From Legionella wadsworthii DSM 21896 = ATCC 33877 (GTDB taxonomy: Bacteria; Pseudomonadota; Gammaproteobacteria; Legionellales; Legionellaceae), in assembly GCF_000701265.1 (NCBI RefSeq), contig NZ_KL370760.1, positions 57,921 to 121,920 on the forward strand: a stretch of DNA of 64,000 nucleotides, given 5' to 3'. The notes beneath the pieces were generated by a model. That model was not told the DNA's origin, searched no databases, and was given only the letters and a program-made list of their open reading frames with translations. This document shows positions 25,730-34,740 of the stretch, in pieces. Made by a program: the position numbers and the translations under genes. The stretch's first letter is position 1; the number at the start of each line of letters is the position of its first letter.

Positions 25730-26668
25730 ATGAACCTCGATATCATTTCATATAAAGATTTGGCTCATCCTAGTGATTCAGTCAAAGACATAATCCAAAC
25801 TGCATTATACACCACTGGCATTATTGGGGTGAAAGATGTGCCACAATTTGTCGAAAAATCCAAAGCATATATTGAAGCAGCACGTCAATTTTCCTCATTA
25901 AGTTTGAATATAAAAAAGCAATACGCCCCTGATCGGGATGCAGGCCTGACTGAAGGATACGAATTGGGTGCAGAACAGTTTTTAGATCAAAATGGTCAAT
26001 GGCAAACGGATGATAAAAAAGTCTCCTTTTATGCGTTTGTGCCTGATCACAAACGTAATCAATGGCCCAATGAAATTGACATCAAAACACCCTATCTGGA
26101 TTTGGGTGAATTAATGTTTGAGACAGGTAAAAAAATTTTAGATTTTATGGGGTTAAACGAAGGTGTTGGGCTGCCGCTTGACCATTTAGTGGGTTATGGA
26201 CGTATGTTGCACTATTTGGCAGATGACAGCATACAAAATCCTAACTGGTGTGGCGCTCATTTAGATCATGGGGTATTAACCGCACTGATGCCCGCATATT
26301 ATTTTAGGAATGGAATCGAAATTGATGAGCCGCAAGATGTAGGACTCTATATTATGCCTTCCAACAGTGAGCGGTTTGAAAAAATTGATGCTGCCGACAA
26401 ATCAATTATGTTATTTCAAGTAGGAGAGTTTCTACAGCTCGCATCAAATGATCGAATTCGTGCGACGAAACATTTAGTGAAAAAAACCACAGGTTCGGTT
26501 GAGCGTTTTACATTTGCCTTATTCTTTTCCGCACAAGATGATACCGCCATTTTAAGTCACTCCGAATTAACTCAAGATACAAGATATCTTGAACATAAAT
26601 CCTCGGATGGAAGCATCTGTTACGGCAAATGGGAAGCCGCTTCTTATGAACGATATCGCGCACTTTAG
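25730..26668 (+). CDS. 2OG-Fe(II) oxygenase, isopenicillin-N-synthase-like
   Basis: 312 residues. Non-heme iron dioxygenase of the IPNS/2-oxoglutarate family: iron ligands in WCGAHLDHG (His-x-Asp, about residues 177-179) and in RATKHLVKK (distal His, about 247), and the 2OG or substrate-binding Arg in GSVERFTFALFF (about 259). N-terminal IPNS-type segment at 1-110. Oxidises a small molecule using O2 and, probably, 2-oxoglutarate; substrate unknown. No signal peptide. It is convergent with the aldo/keto reductase and separated from it only by the hairpin at 26675. Confidence 0.85.
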   Translation: MNLDIISYKDLAHPSDSVKDIIQTALYTTGIIGVKDVPQFVEKSKAYIEAARQFSSLSLNIKKQYAPDRDAGLTEGYELGAEQFLDQNGQWQTDDKKVSFYAFVPDHKRNQWPNEIDIKTPYLDLGELMFETGKKILDFMGLNEGVGLPLDHLVGYGRMLHYLADDSIQNPNWCGAHLDHGVLTALMPAYYFRNGIEIDEPQDVGLYIMPSNSERFEKIDAADKSIMLFQVGEFLQLASNDRIRATKHLVKKTTGSVERFTFALFFSAQDDTAILSHSELTQDTRYLEHKSSDGSICYGKWEAASYERYRAL

Positions 26669-26674
26669 ACGTAA

Positions 26675-26696
26675 GTCGGGCAACAAATTGCCCGAC
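26675..26696. terminator. Bidirectional terminator-like hairpin
   Basis: Perfect 9-bp stem GTCGGGCAA/TTGCCCGAC with loop CAAA, placed between the stop codons of convergent genes (26668 and 26703). Related hairpins occupy the same kind of site at 30574 and 34701, and a degenerate one lies at 44838. Confidence 0.75.
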
Positions 26697-26702
26697 GAGA
26701 GA

Positions 26703-27779
26703 TTAGATCTTAAGTCCAGTATTTTCGACTTCATTTTGCGGCGATACTTTTCTTTTTTCATCTGCATGAGCAAATATTGACATGACCGGAGCGCACTCAT
26801 ATGAGGATATTAAGGTACTGGCATGAATTAAACCTTCCTGCTTTAGAGCTTCCCAGAATTTAGGCGAGATGGGTTCAAGAGCATATTTCAAAGAAGCTCG
26901 TAGTTCATCCGGTGTTCTAGCACCCACAACGACTTTCTCTACCTGCGGATGCATGTGTACCAATTGCATTGCAGCATGGGGGAGTTCGACACCATATTGG
27001 TTACATATTGATTTTATTTTTTCGAGCTTTTCCAGCTGCTCCTGATTGGCTTTTTCATAACGAAAAAAATGATTGTTCTTTTGACCGCTTAAAAGACCTC
27101 CACCATAGGGGGCAGCAATATAGAGTTTGATGTTTTTTTCTTTACACAGGGGAAATAGTTCATCCAGAGCAGTAAAACTAAGTAAGTTATAGCAACCAGC
27201 CAACATAATGCGATCGATTTTAAAGCGGCCATCTTGAATCAACTTAATACAAATTTCTACATCATTGGAACCAATTCCAGCAATATCGATTTTTTTCTGA
27301 TCTTTTAATCCAGCGAATGCAAGGTACCCATTTTGAATAAAGGACTCATAATGCATTGTAAATTTTTCTCCATGAGTCCCTTTGTCTATATCATGTAAAT
27401 ACAAGGCATGAACATTGGATAAGCGCATCCGCAATTGACTTTGGCTGAACGATTTTTCGATGCCGTCTTTGCTGTAATCAAAAAACTGTGAAAAATCACT
27501 CGCATTAGTAAAACCATTGCTGCTTTCTGATGGTTTATTGGGGTCAATAATGCGGCCTGCTTTCGTAGAAATCTTTACTCGGGCCCGCTCTTCTGGAGAT
27601 AAGCAAAGCAACGCCACACCCAAAACATTTTCCTGGGCTCCATTTCCATAATGGGGGGCGCAATCAATTTCCTCAATACCGTTTTGTACAGCAAGTTTCA
27701 CTGTGTCTATCATTTGGAGCACAGGAACTTCTGCGCTTCCCCAATGGGCAAATCCAAGAACCAGTTTATGACGTGGCAT
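26703..27779 (-). CDS. Aldo/keto reductase family oxidoreductase
   Basis: 358 residues from the ATG at 27779, preferred because AAGGGA lies 6 bases upstream; a start at 27842 would add 21 residues without a site. The TIM-barrel family reduces aldehydes and ketones with NADPH. The catalytic tetrad can be read: Asp in EEIDCAPHYGNG, Tyr in the same block, Lys in KISTKAG, His in YLHDID. The end of the barrel has KVVVGARTPDELRAS, matching the cofactor-binding GxRxxxE pattern. The early segment LGFAHWGSAEVPV resembles the subfamily acting on galactose/fucose-type or pyridoxal substrates; substrate not assignable. Confidence 0.88.
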   Translation of the reverse strand: MPRHKLVLGFAHWGSAEVPVLQMIDTVKLAVQNGIEEIDCAPHYGNGAQENVLGVALLCLSPEERARVKISTKAGRIIDPNKPSESSNGFTNASDFSQFFDYSKDGIEKSFSQSQLRMRLSNVHALYLHDIDKGTHGEKFTMHYESFIQNGYLAFAGLKDQKKIDIAGIGSNDVEICIKLIQDGRFKIDRIMLAGCYNLLSFTALDELFPLCKEKNIKLYIAAPYGGGLLSGQKNNHFFRYEKANQEQLEKLEKIKSICNQYGVELPHAAMQLVHMHPQVEKVVVGARTPDELRASLKYALEPISPKFWEALKQEGLIHASTLISSYECAPVMSIFAHADEKRKVSPQNEVENTGLKI

Positions 27780-28132
27780 GATAAATCCCTTATGTTTCCT
27801 TGAAAATAGATGGAGTATCCAATGATAAAAATGAGGCGTCAAGGGGTTAAATTATTTATTGATCCGCAACCCATGGACTGGTCAGTCAAGCCCGGCGTTT
27901 ACCATATTGACTCTGATACAGGCTTAGATTCATCATGATGATCCAATGCCACAAAATGCATTCCTGTTTGAGATGGATGAACACTTAGTAAGAACATGAA
28001 GGTCACTGGGCTTACAGCCCAGTATACGATTTACCGCTTCGGAAATTTGATTCTGGAACAAATTTTACTTCTTGAATAATATTCTTCATCTACCATAAAA
28101 CGATTAGGCCATGTATGCCCGACCTGCGGGCG

Positions 28133-28756
28133 CTAATCAAAAAATATGACTTCCCCAGAAGCAACATCATACAAGCCGCCAATAATTTTAATGGTTCCTT
28201 CATTGGTTAGTTCTTTTATAACCCTGCTTTTATCAAGAATATTTTGGATGCTATGTTTTACATTAATTTTAGCGACTTCATTGACATAAAGGTGATTACT
28301 CCCGTTGCGATTTTCTTTGAAAGATTTTTCCAGGTGAATCGCGGGTTTTATTTTATCCAGAAGTTGAGTCAAATATCCTAACTGGGCATCATCACATGCT
28401 CCCTTTATTGCACCGCAACTTGTGTGGCCAAGCACCACAATAAGTTTAGATCCGGCTATTTTACAGGCAAACTCTAAACTACCAATAATGTCATCGTTGA
28501 CGATATTACCTGCAATCCTGATACTAAAAATGTCTCCAAGACCTTGGTCAAAGATTAGTTCTGCTGGTGTTCTTGAATCAATACAACTTAAGATCGTAGC
28601 AAAAGGGTATTGTGCTTCTGCTGTTTCATTGACTTGCTGAAGAAGATTACGATTAAATCGCAAATTTTGAATAAAACGTTCATTTCCTCTTTTTAGTAAA
28701 TCAACTGCTTCATCGGGAGTAATACTAAGCTGATCTTCTTTTTTAAGAGTTTTCAT
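28133..28756 (-). CDS. Beta-class carbonic anhydrase
   Basis: 207 residues from the ATG at 28756, with AAGGA 7 bases upstream; a TTG five codons earlier overlaps that site. Catalyses reversible CO2 hydration. Zinc ligands and dyad are present: CIDSRTPAE (Cys, Asp-Arg) and LGHTSCGAIKGA (His and Cys two residues apart plus one). GNIV and GSLEFA segments are typical. A short inverted repeat GCCCG/CGGGC lies immediately downstream (28117-28131). No transporter gene is adjacent; a SulP transporter is encoded 26 kb away at 55043. Confidence 0.93.
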   Translation of the reverse strand: MKTLKKEDQLSITPDEAVDLLKRGNERFIQNLRFNRNLLQQVNETAEAQYPFATILSCIDSRTPAELIFDQGLGDIFSIRIAGNIVNDDIIGSLEFACKIAGSKLIVVLGHTSCGAIKGACDDAQLGYLTQLLDKIKPAIHLEKSFKENRNGSNHLYVNEVAKINVKHSIQNILDKSRVIKELTNEGTIKIIGGLYDVASGEVIFFD

Positions 28757-29292
28757 ATCGATTTCCTTCAATTAACGTTTATTAAATTTTTTATTAGTCG
28801 GAATATTTTATAGCAAATAATTCAACTTAAATGAAATTACTGGAGGTAATTGGATTTTATATTCATTCTGTATGCGTAGTGCATTATAAATATCTTCTCC
28901 AAACTAGCAAGAGTAGATTGGGGGCTAGATAGCCGCCAATTTTTTGCTAATACGAAAGGCATTTCTTTTTTTATCTTCGAAATCACTTGCAGTTGCATTT
29001 TTATAGAATGTTTGTGTGCTAATAAAATTTCTGTAATAGATTCTTTTATAAACTTGCATTCGTGGGGAATAAATCCCGTAAGGTCGATAAATTTTCATTG
29101 ATGATTGAATACTTTTTCGCAAGTCTCCTTAACATTGTACAAACTAGTTAGTATGATATAGCTTTCATTAGCAACATGTCGGTCAATTTTTCTTCACGCC
29201 CGATGTATGAAAATAATGGATGTAAATCTAGACTTATTAGAAATAAGTTTATGTCGTAATTATAGGCAACAGGACTCCTTCACATAATAGTT
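28757..29292. other. Long intergenic region, possible small ORF
   Basis: About 540 AT-rich bases between carbonic anhydrase and the MFS transporter. Only one weak minus-strand small ORF (listed separately) is visible. The last bases must hold the transporter promoter. Confidence 0.4.
28925..29122 (-). CDS. Possible small basic protein
   Basis: 65 codons from a TTG with AAGGAG two bases upstream; an ATG at 29098 is an alternative (57 codons). Rich in Arg, Lys and Tyr (KIYRPYGIYSPRMQVYKRIY). No domain or membrane segment. The only support is the ribosome binding site and open frame. Confidence 0.3.
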   Translation of the reverse strand: MRKSIQSSMKIYRPYGIYSPRMQVYKRIYYRNFISTQTFYKNATASDFEDKKRNAFRISKKLAAI

Positions 29293-30555
29293 ATGAAACT
29301 AAAACAACACGCATTATTCGCTGCAGTATGCGGCAATTTTATCGAATGGTATGATTTTGCGCTTTATCTATTGCTGGCGCCCATTTTAGCAAAGCATTTT
29401 TTCCCGCAAACTGCGCAACACCTGGCTTTATTAGGCACATTGACGGTTTATGCCGTGAGTTTCTTCTTTAGACCATTAGGCGGCATTTTGTTTGGCTATT
29501 TAGGCGACCGTTTTGGACGACGATTTGCACTCCGATGGTCGATTACCGGCCTAACCAGCTTGAGCATCGTTTTGGCATGCTTACCGGACTACAGCCAAAT
29601 TGGTTCCTTTGCAACGATTTCCTTATGTTTATGCCGTATTGCTCAAGGATTGTGTCTCGGTGGTGAATTTGCTGGAAGTATGATTTATTTGTCTGAATCT
29701 GCAGCCCCTCATCGACGCTCTTTTTTTAGTTCTTTAAGTAATAATGGTTCAAATCTTGGAATCATGATCGCCTCCATGAGCACCATTGGTTTAACTGCCT
29801 TATTGGGAGAAGCGTCCGTATCGGCCTGGGGTTATCGGGTATTGTTTTTATTTGGTGGGTTGATTGGAGTCATTGGTTTTAATTTTCGGGCTGATTTAAA
29901 AGAATCGTCTGAATTTTTAGCGCATACTTCAAGGGAGAAAAATCCTTTAAAAACCGTACTAAAATATCATAGGCCCGCATTATGGCGTTTGTTTTGTGTT
30001 GTGAACGTCGGCGCAGTGGGCAGTTATGCTTTGATGGGCTATGTGAGCACCTTTTTACAACAAGAATTAAACTATTCTCTCAACGAAGCAGTGCAATATG
30101 AAACATTATTTATCAGCTTCAGTCTTATTTTGGTGCCTGTATTTGCATTGTTCGCTGATTATTTAGGAGCAAAAAGATTATTGGTTTGGTGTTGTTTGCT
30201 GTATCTTGTCACCGCCATTCCTGTATTTTATTTCCTTTATATATACCAAGAACCATTTTTCTTGATGATATTATTCTTGGTTTATAGTATCGAGGAAGCT
30301 TGCGTTCCTGCTTTAATGCGCGAATATTTCCCCGTACATCTTCGATACACAGCGGCATCATTATCATATAATCTAAGCATGGGTCTTGTTGGTGGGCTTT
30401 CGCCAGTTCTAGGTCATTTTTTAATAGCCAACTTGCAATTGCCCTATGGAATCGCTTATTTGTTAATCGGTGCAAGCTTGTCAGCACTGTGGGGTTTACG
30501 CTTTCTATCCTTTAGAAATATAGCAGTAAATGATTGTTCATCAGAAATCCTGTAG
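29293..30555 (+). CDS. MFS transporter, metabolite:H+ symporter (MHS, ProP-like) family
   Basis: 420 residues with 12 predicted membrane helices. The MHS signature is at the N-terminus: GNFIEWYDFALY, then FFRPLGGILFGYLGDRFGRR (the MFS loop 2-3 motif GxLGDRxGRR). RIAQGLCLGGEFAGS in helix 4 is typical of ProP, ShiA and citrate/alpha-ketoglutarate carriers. Substrate cannot be fixed. Legionella encodes several such carriers (amino acid or dicarboxylate). Convergent with a GNAT gene, separated by a terminator-like hairpin. Confidence 0.9.
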   Translation: MKLKQHALFAAVCGNFIEWYDFALYLLLAPILAKHFFPQTAQHLALLGTLTVYAVSFFFRPLGGILFGYLGDRFGRRFALRWSITGLTSLSIVLACLPDYSQIGSFATISLCLCRIAQGLCLGGEFAGSMIYLSESAAPHRRSFFSSLSNNGSNLGIMIASMSTIGLTALLGEASVSAWGYRVLFLFGGLIGVIGFNFRADLKESSEFLAHTSREKNPLKTVLKYHRPALWRLFCVVNVGAVGSYALMGYVSTFLQQELNYSLNEAVQYETLFISFSLILVPVFALFADYLGAKRLLVWCCLLYLVTAIPVFYFLYIYQEPFFLMILFLVYSIEEACVPALMREYFPVHLRYTAASLSYNLSMGLVGGLSPVLGHFLIANLQLPYGIAYLLIGASLSALWGLRFLSFRNIAVNDCSSEIL

Positions 30556-30573
30556 CATTTACTCTATTTATAG

Positions 30574-30595
30574 GTCGGGCTACAAATTGCCCGAC
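30574..30595. terminator. Bidirectional terminator-like hairpin
   Basis: GTCGGGC/GCCCGAC stem with an 8-base loop containing CAAA, between convergent stops at 30555 and 30603. Same family as the hairpin at 26675. Confidence 0.7.
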
Positions 30596-30602
30596 TGGTC
30601 AT

Positions 30603-31109
30603 TTACTGATATCTATTCGCCAAATCATACAATGCCTGGCCACTCACCCTATGCACAGTCCATTCATCCATAGGTTTGGCTCCCAATTGCTTATAAAAGT
30701 TGATTGCCGATTTATTCCAATCTAAAACCCACCACTCAAAGCGTCCGCAACCTCGCTCGACGGCTAATTTGGCAAGATAAGACAACATTTTTTTCCCAAC
30801 CCCTTGTCCTCTAGCATCCGGGGCCACATACAAGTCCTCTAGATAAAGACCGGGTTTGGCTAAAAAAGTGGAATAATTATGGAAGAATAAAGCAAAACTG
30901 ACAGGTTTTTCCTCTATGTAGCCAAGGATAACCTCTGCATGCGCTTTAGAACCAAATAGAGTTTCTTGCAAATTTTCTTCTGTCGCAACCACCTCAGCCA
31001 ATAACTGCTCATACTCTGCGAGTTCTTTAATCAGTTGCAGAATTAAAGGGACATCTTTTTCAGTGGCAAATCTAATTTTAAGGTCACTCATCATTACATC
31101 ACACATCAT
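30603..31109 (-). CDS. GNAT N-acetyltransferase, diamine (spermidine/spermine) acetyltransferase-like
   Basis: 168 residues. GNAT fold with the acetyl-CoA-binding VAPDARGQGVGKKML motif (R-x-x-G-x-G/A). The surrounding sequence is close to polyamine/thialysine acetyltransferases: FFHNYSTFLAKPGLYLEDLY, then RFEWWVLDWNKSAINFYKQL. Probable reaction: acetyl-CoA-dependent N-acetylation of a polyamine or amino acid. Tandem ATGs at the start (31109, 31106) with GAGGGG upstream, and another pair at 31094/31091 (MSDLKIRF), leave the exact start open by up to 6 codons. Confidence 0.87.
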   Translation of the reverse strand: MMCDVMMSDLKIRFATEKDVPLILQLIKELAEYEQLLAEVVATEENLQETLFGSKAHAEVILGYIEEKPVSFALFFHNYSTFLAKPGLYLEDLYVAPDARGQGVGKKMLSYLAKLAVERGCGRFEWWVLDWNKSAINFYKQLGAKPMDEWTVHRVSGQALYDLANRYQ

Positions 31110-31200
31110 TTCCCCTCACAATAAAACCAGCATAGCAATTGCTTGCATCCAGGATTTTTTAATTATAATTTCAGAATTATCATTATTAAAGCAACGAACT

Positions 31201-32064
31201 CTAATTAATCGTTTCAATAATGGCAGCAAAATAATGAGGCTGCTCAAGCCGTTTATACCATGCCAGAGTTACCGGGTTGAGGTACGCTTTTCCCTCATTC
31301 AGAATATGTAAATCTCCATTTTTTATATAAGATTCTGCGAATTCCTTGGTCAATACTCCATAACCAAACTCGGCAATAAATAATTGGGCAATACTTTCTG
31401 TATTATTCACAAAATGTCGCTCCGACTGAATTCCATCGGATAACCCAAATTTCTTTAGATAAGAAAAAGTCATTTGATCCGAACTATCAAAATCGATTAT
31501 TTTTTCATTCCGAATAATTTCAGATAAATTGCGATGTTTCCAGTTTGAAGAGCAAACTAATAAATAATGCTCTGGGGATAAAGGCTTACTTTCCATTTCT
31601 TGAGTAACTTGTTCTGGCCTTATTAAAACAAAATCCACTGTACCAGATTTCAAAGCAGGGGTAAGATCAAAAGCATCATCGATTAAAAATGACCAATGCA
31701 ACTTGGCGTAATTTTTAAAAATAGGTTGGCATTGGGGAATAATTCTTGAACGGATAATACTGGAGGGGCCAGCAATCTTTATCCGCAAATCAGATAAGAT
31801 GCCAGCCCCCTGGATATTGGCAAGCACCTCGCTTCCCATTTCAATGATTCTCTGACAATAGCGGTGCAACTGCTCACCCTCTGAAGTCAACAGCATGCCC
31901 CGGCGGCTGCGGATAAAAAGAGTAGTTTTCATTTTTTGCTCCAAGAGACGCAAACGTTGCGTTACTGCAGTTTGTGTTAAAGAAAGTGATTCTGCAGCAG
32001 CATGAACTGTCCCTTTGCTAACAATTGCTTCAAAAGCCACTAATTGGGGATCAAGTAATATCAA
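31201..32064 (-). CDS. LysR-family transcriptional regulator (ArgP/LysG-like)
   Basis: 287 residues from a TTG start; no ATG is available in frame. The N-terminal winged helix-turn-helix is the LysR type (FEAIVSKGTVHAAAESLSLT then QTAVTQRLRLLEQKM). The C-terminal two-lobe effector domain follows (about 90-287; LLVCSSNW, FVNNTESIAQLFIAEFGYGV). The closest recalled family is ArgP/LysG, which senses basic amino acids. It is divergent from the arginase-family gene with a 131-base shared promoter region, so it most likely controls that gene. The effector may be arginine or a related compound (inference). Confidence 0.87.
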   Translation of the reverse strand: MILLDPQLVAFEAIVSKGTVHAAAESLSLTQTAVTQRLRLLEQKMKTTLFIRSRRGMLLTSEGEQLHRYCQRIIEMGSEVLANIQGAGILSDLRIKIAGPSSIIRSRIIPQCQPIFKNYAKLHWSFLIDDAFDLTPALKSGTVDFVLIRPEQVTQEMESKPLSPEHYLLVCSSNWKHRNLSEIIRNEKIIDFDSSDQMTFSYLKKFGLSDGIQSERHFVNNTESIAQLFIAEFGYGVLTKEFAESYIKNGDLHILNEGKAYLNPVTLAWYKRLEQPHYFAAIIETIN

Positions 32065-32195
32065 AATAATTCATCAAAGATAAAAAATAATGAATTATAC
32101 GCATCATCATATCTCCTTTACAATATGCATCTAAAGAGAACAAATGTAACCTTTATATTTTTTATGTGGAAAAGGTTCAAAAGCAGGAGTAGATT
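32065..32195. promoter_or_regulatory. Shared divergent promoter region of LysR regulator and ureohydrolase
   Basis: 131-base AT-rich gap between divergent starts. LysR proteins usually bind such gaps. A palindromic ATATGCAT sits at its centre, around 32122-32130. The exact operator cannot be defined by eye. Confidence 0.4.
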
Positions 32196-33074
32196 ATGTC
32201 TAAGCTGAAATACGCAAGTAGTCCAAATTACGCAAACGCGCACTCGGTTCTATTCAGCGTCAATACACAGTGCGCAGGAACTGCGCCTACATTTTCATCA
32301 ACATCGGATCGAAATGTATTTTCTGGGGATTTTATTCGAGAGGTTGATAACAGATTATATTCACTTCCAGAAAATTTTAAATCAGGTAACCAACTTTGGG
32401 ATGAAGGTCACTTCGCCATACCAGAACCTATTCTTTCTGAAGAAATCCAATTGGTTTGTTCAAAATTTGGTACACTGATAAAAAATAATAAAAAGCCCAT
32501 TTGCCTGGGTGGGGATCATATTATCAAATTTGCTGCATTGAAAGCATTGGATGAAATTCTTCCAGGTCAGTTTGGCGTTATTTATCTTGATGCCCATCCT
32601 GATTGTGAAGCTCAAGATGAACTATCCTATAGCTCCATTCTACATCATGGCTTCTTGTTGCCTTCATTAACCCCGCGCCAAGTGATGCTCATGGGCATAA
32701 GACAATTCACTGAAAGTGAAGCTGATTCTTTAGCCATATACAAACCAAATATAGGCATTATCAGCGGTAGTGAATTTGCGCACGCTAATCTTGAAACCAT
32801 GACCAAAAAAATTATCGCGCAATTTGCTGGTCTTAAGTATCTTTATTTTTCAATTGATCTTGATGGACTAAACCCCTCTTGTGCGCCAGCGGTCGAAAGC
32901 CCTTACCCCGGAGGCCCAAGTATAGATCAAGTAATCTACTTAATTCATCGATTAAGGAAACATTTCAATTACATTGGCATAGATATTTGTGAATTGATTC
33001 CAAAACTAGATCATAATCATATTACAGCATTATCAGCGGCACGGATAATTAAAGAATTCTATAGTGTTGCGTGA
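32196..33074 (+). CDS. Ureohydrolase (arginase/agmatinase/formimidoylglutamase family)
   Basis: 292 residues. Binuclear-manganese hydrolase that cleaves a guanidino or related group to release urea or a homologue. Metal motifs are all present: CLGGDH, YLDAHPDCEA (DAHxD) and SIDLDGLNPSCAP (DxD). The typical closing EL is here ICELIPKLDHN. The residues that distinguish arginase from agmatinase cannot be judged by eye. AGGAG-like site upstream of the ATG. Divergent LysR/ArgP-type regulator suggests induction by a basic amino acid. Confidence 0.9.
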   Translation: MSKLKYASSPNYANAHSVLFSVNTQCAGTAPTFSSTSDRNVFSGDFIREVDNRLYSLPENFKSGNQLWDEGHFAIPEPILSEEIQLVCSKFGTLIKNNKKPICLGGDHIIKFAALKALDEILPGQFGVIYLDAHPDCEAQDELSYSSILHHGFLLPSLTPRQVMLMGIRQFTESEADSLAIYKPNIGIISGSEFAHANLETMTKKIIAQFAGLKYLYFSIDLDGLNPSCAPAVESPYPGGPSIDQVIYLIHRLRKHFNYIGIDICELIPKLDHNHITALSAARIIKEFYSVA

Positions 33075-33141
33075 TCCCTTTTGCTCTCACTTGTGCTAAA
33101 TTTTATAACTGAAAGAATTAAGTTGTGATAATCGGATCTGA

Positions 33142-34074
33142 TTAATTCACATCGATTTTAACCATTGCGCCTGGGCTGATTAAATTGCCCAACTTAATGA
33201 TGTCCCAATTCGTTAAGCGAATACATCCATGGCTTGTAGCGCGGCCGATTGTTTCAGGATTATCCGTGCCATGGATACCAATACCCGATTTATTCAAAGC
33301 CATCCAAACGACTCCTACCTGATTATTAGGGCCTGGGGGAATATTAAAAAAATGCTTGCTTCTTTTTCCTTTATTGAGCATTTTTTTATCATATCTAAAC
33401 CAGGGTAAATAAGTAATATTGACTACTTTCCATACCCCTTTGGGTGCCGGTAGCTCAGAAGACCCTGGAGTAATGGGAAATACTGCCAGAAGGATGTCAT
33501 TATCATAAACTCTTAGAAGATGTTGTTTGGTATTTATTTTTATCACACGTTTTGTGAACTCAGGCTTTTTCTTAGTCAGCACCTTGGGCTTAAGTTTTTC
33601 AATTATAAAAGGTTCTACATTGGGTACCTTAAGCACATCTCCTACTTTCAAATCATTGAGATTTTTCTCGGCATTGAGTTTTTTTAAAAGTTGTAAAGTT
33701 GTATGGTAGCGCTCTGCTACAAACTCTCCATAACTTGAGTAAGGGATATATTTTTTTCGGGATTGTTGCTTGGGCGATGGCGGTACTTTTCCAATAAACT
33801 TTTTATCCGGTTCTTTTATTTTATATTGGGTGTAAAGTGGATGGATAGAGCTCTTCGAGTATTTTAAATTAACCTTGTCCTCTTCAGACAGTTGATTTAA
33901 CAAAGAAGACACAAAACGAGTATACTCCCCATCCACTCCATCGATTTTACCGGGGCTAAAATTATTTTTATCCAGGTAAATTTGCAGTTTTATATTCTCA
34001 TCTGTAACCTGAGGATTTGCTGTAGTGATAAACGAGGCAAAAAATAAAATCAAACATAGGATTATTCTCTTCAT
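33142..34074 (-). CDS. L,D-transpeptidase (YkuD) with LysM-like region
   Basis: 310 residues, exported (signal peptide MKRIILCLILFFASFITTAN). A peptidoglycan-binding-like region (about 25-60, IYLDKNNFSPGKIDGVDGEY) and a LysM-like segment (about 120-155, LNDLKVGDVLKVPNV) precede the YkuD domain (about 170-305). The catalytic motif is GIHGTDN followed by ATSHGCIRL, with the nucleophilic Cys. Crosslinks peptidoglycan stems or attaches lipoprotein in the periplasm (ErfK/YbiS type). Followed on the opposite strand by an unrelated small gene. Confidence 0.92.
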   Translation of the reverse strand: MKRIILCLILFFASFITTANPQVTDENIKLQIYLDKNNFSPGKIDGVDGEYTRFVSSLLNQLSEEDKVNLKYSKSSIHPLYTQYKIKEPDKKFIGKVPPSPKQQSRKKYIPYSSYGEFVAERYHTTLQLLKKLNAEKNLNDLKVGDVLKVPNVEPFIIEKLKPKVLTKKKPEFTKRVIKINTKQHLLRVYDNDILLAVFPITPGSSELPAPKGVWKVVNITYLPWFRYDKKMLNKGKRSKHFFNIPPGPNNQVGVVWMALNKSGIGIHGTDNPETIGRATSHGCIRLTNWDIIKLGNLISPGAMVKIDVN

Positions 34075-34224
34075 AGTTGAAGTTTAGTACATTTTTCTTC
34101 CAATCCCAGCAACTGACATCATAAATTAGCCATTAGATGGAGAAAAATTATTTACACTTGCCTTATTTTTGTTATTTAGTTTAAAATTAGCCCACATGTT
34201 TATTCACCATTGGGAAACCAGAAA

Positions 34225-34680
34225 ATGACTATGGATCCTGTAGTATTCCGCACTTTATTAAGTCAATTGAAAAAAAAATTTGATGGAATGAAAATCATAG
34301 GGGATGCTTTTTTTTTGAACCAAATGAACCAAACTAATATGGAGAATGAACAGGATGTAGAAGAATTAAATCAATTATGGGATACTTATGAAGCATTTTA
34401 TAATGATTATATAGATTTAGTTCAGACAACGCTTCCGATGGAAGATCTTGCTCCTCCCCAGAGCCGGGAACTTGATGCTTATTGCAATGAAGTCATGGAT
34501 CACTGCGCAACCATGAGAAAAAGCGTACAACCTTTTGTAGATCGATTTCAAAAAAATCAGCAAACACGATTAGGATTTATTTTCAGTTCGGATAACAGCT
34601 ATCCTTTTTTTCAATCGCATAACCCCGTTACCTCTGAAGATCCTGGCTGTCAGAATACCACCCAAAATACTTTACACTAA
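34225..34680 (+). CDS. Unknown acidic helical protein
   Basis: 151 residues from the ATG at 34225; a TTG five codons earlier overlaps the GGGA site and is less likely. Acidic and helical, with four Met-rich turns and conserved-looking Cys residues (DAYCNEVMDHCATM). No signal peptide or membrane helix. The last 30 residues look disordered. No family recognised. Confidence 0.6.
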   Translation: MTMDPVVFRTLLSQLKKKFDGMKIIGDAFFLNQMNQTNMENEQDVEELNQLWDTYEAFYNDYIDLVQTTLPMEDLAPPQSRELDAYCNEVMDHCATMRKSVQPFVDRFQKNQQTRLGFIFSSDNSYPFFQSHNPVTSEDPGCQNTTQNTLH

Positions 34681-34700
34681 AAACCAATGCGCCAACTCAA

Positions 34701-34736
34701 AGGATAGGCCAGACAACCAATTGCCCGGCCTATCCT
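34701..34736. terminator. Bidirectional terminator-like hairpin
   Basis: Perfect 10-bp stem AGGATAGGCC/GGCCTATCCT around an inner CAACCAATTG. It lies between convergent stops at 34680 and 34741. Related in placement and core to the hairpins at 26675 and 30574. Confidence 0.75.
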
Positions 34737-34740
34737 GATG

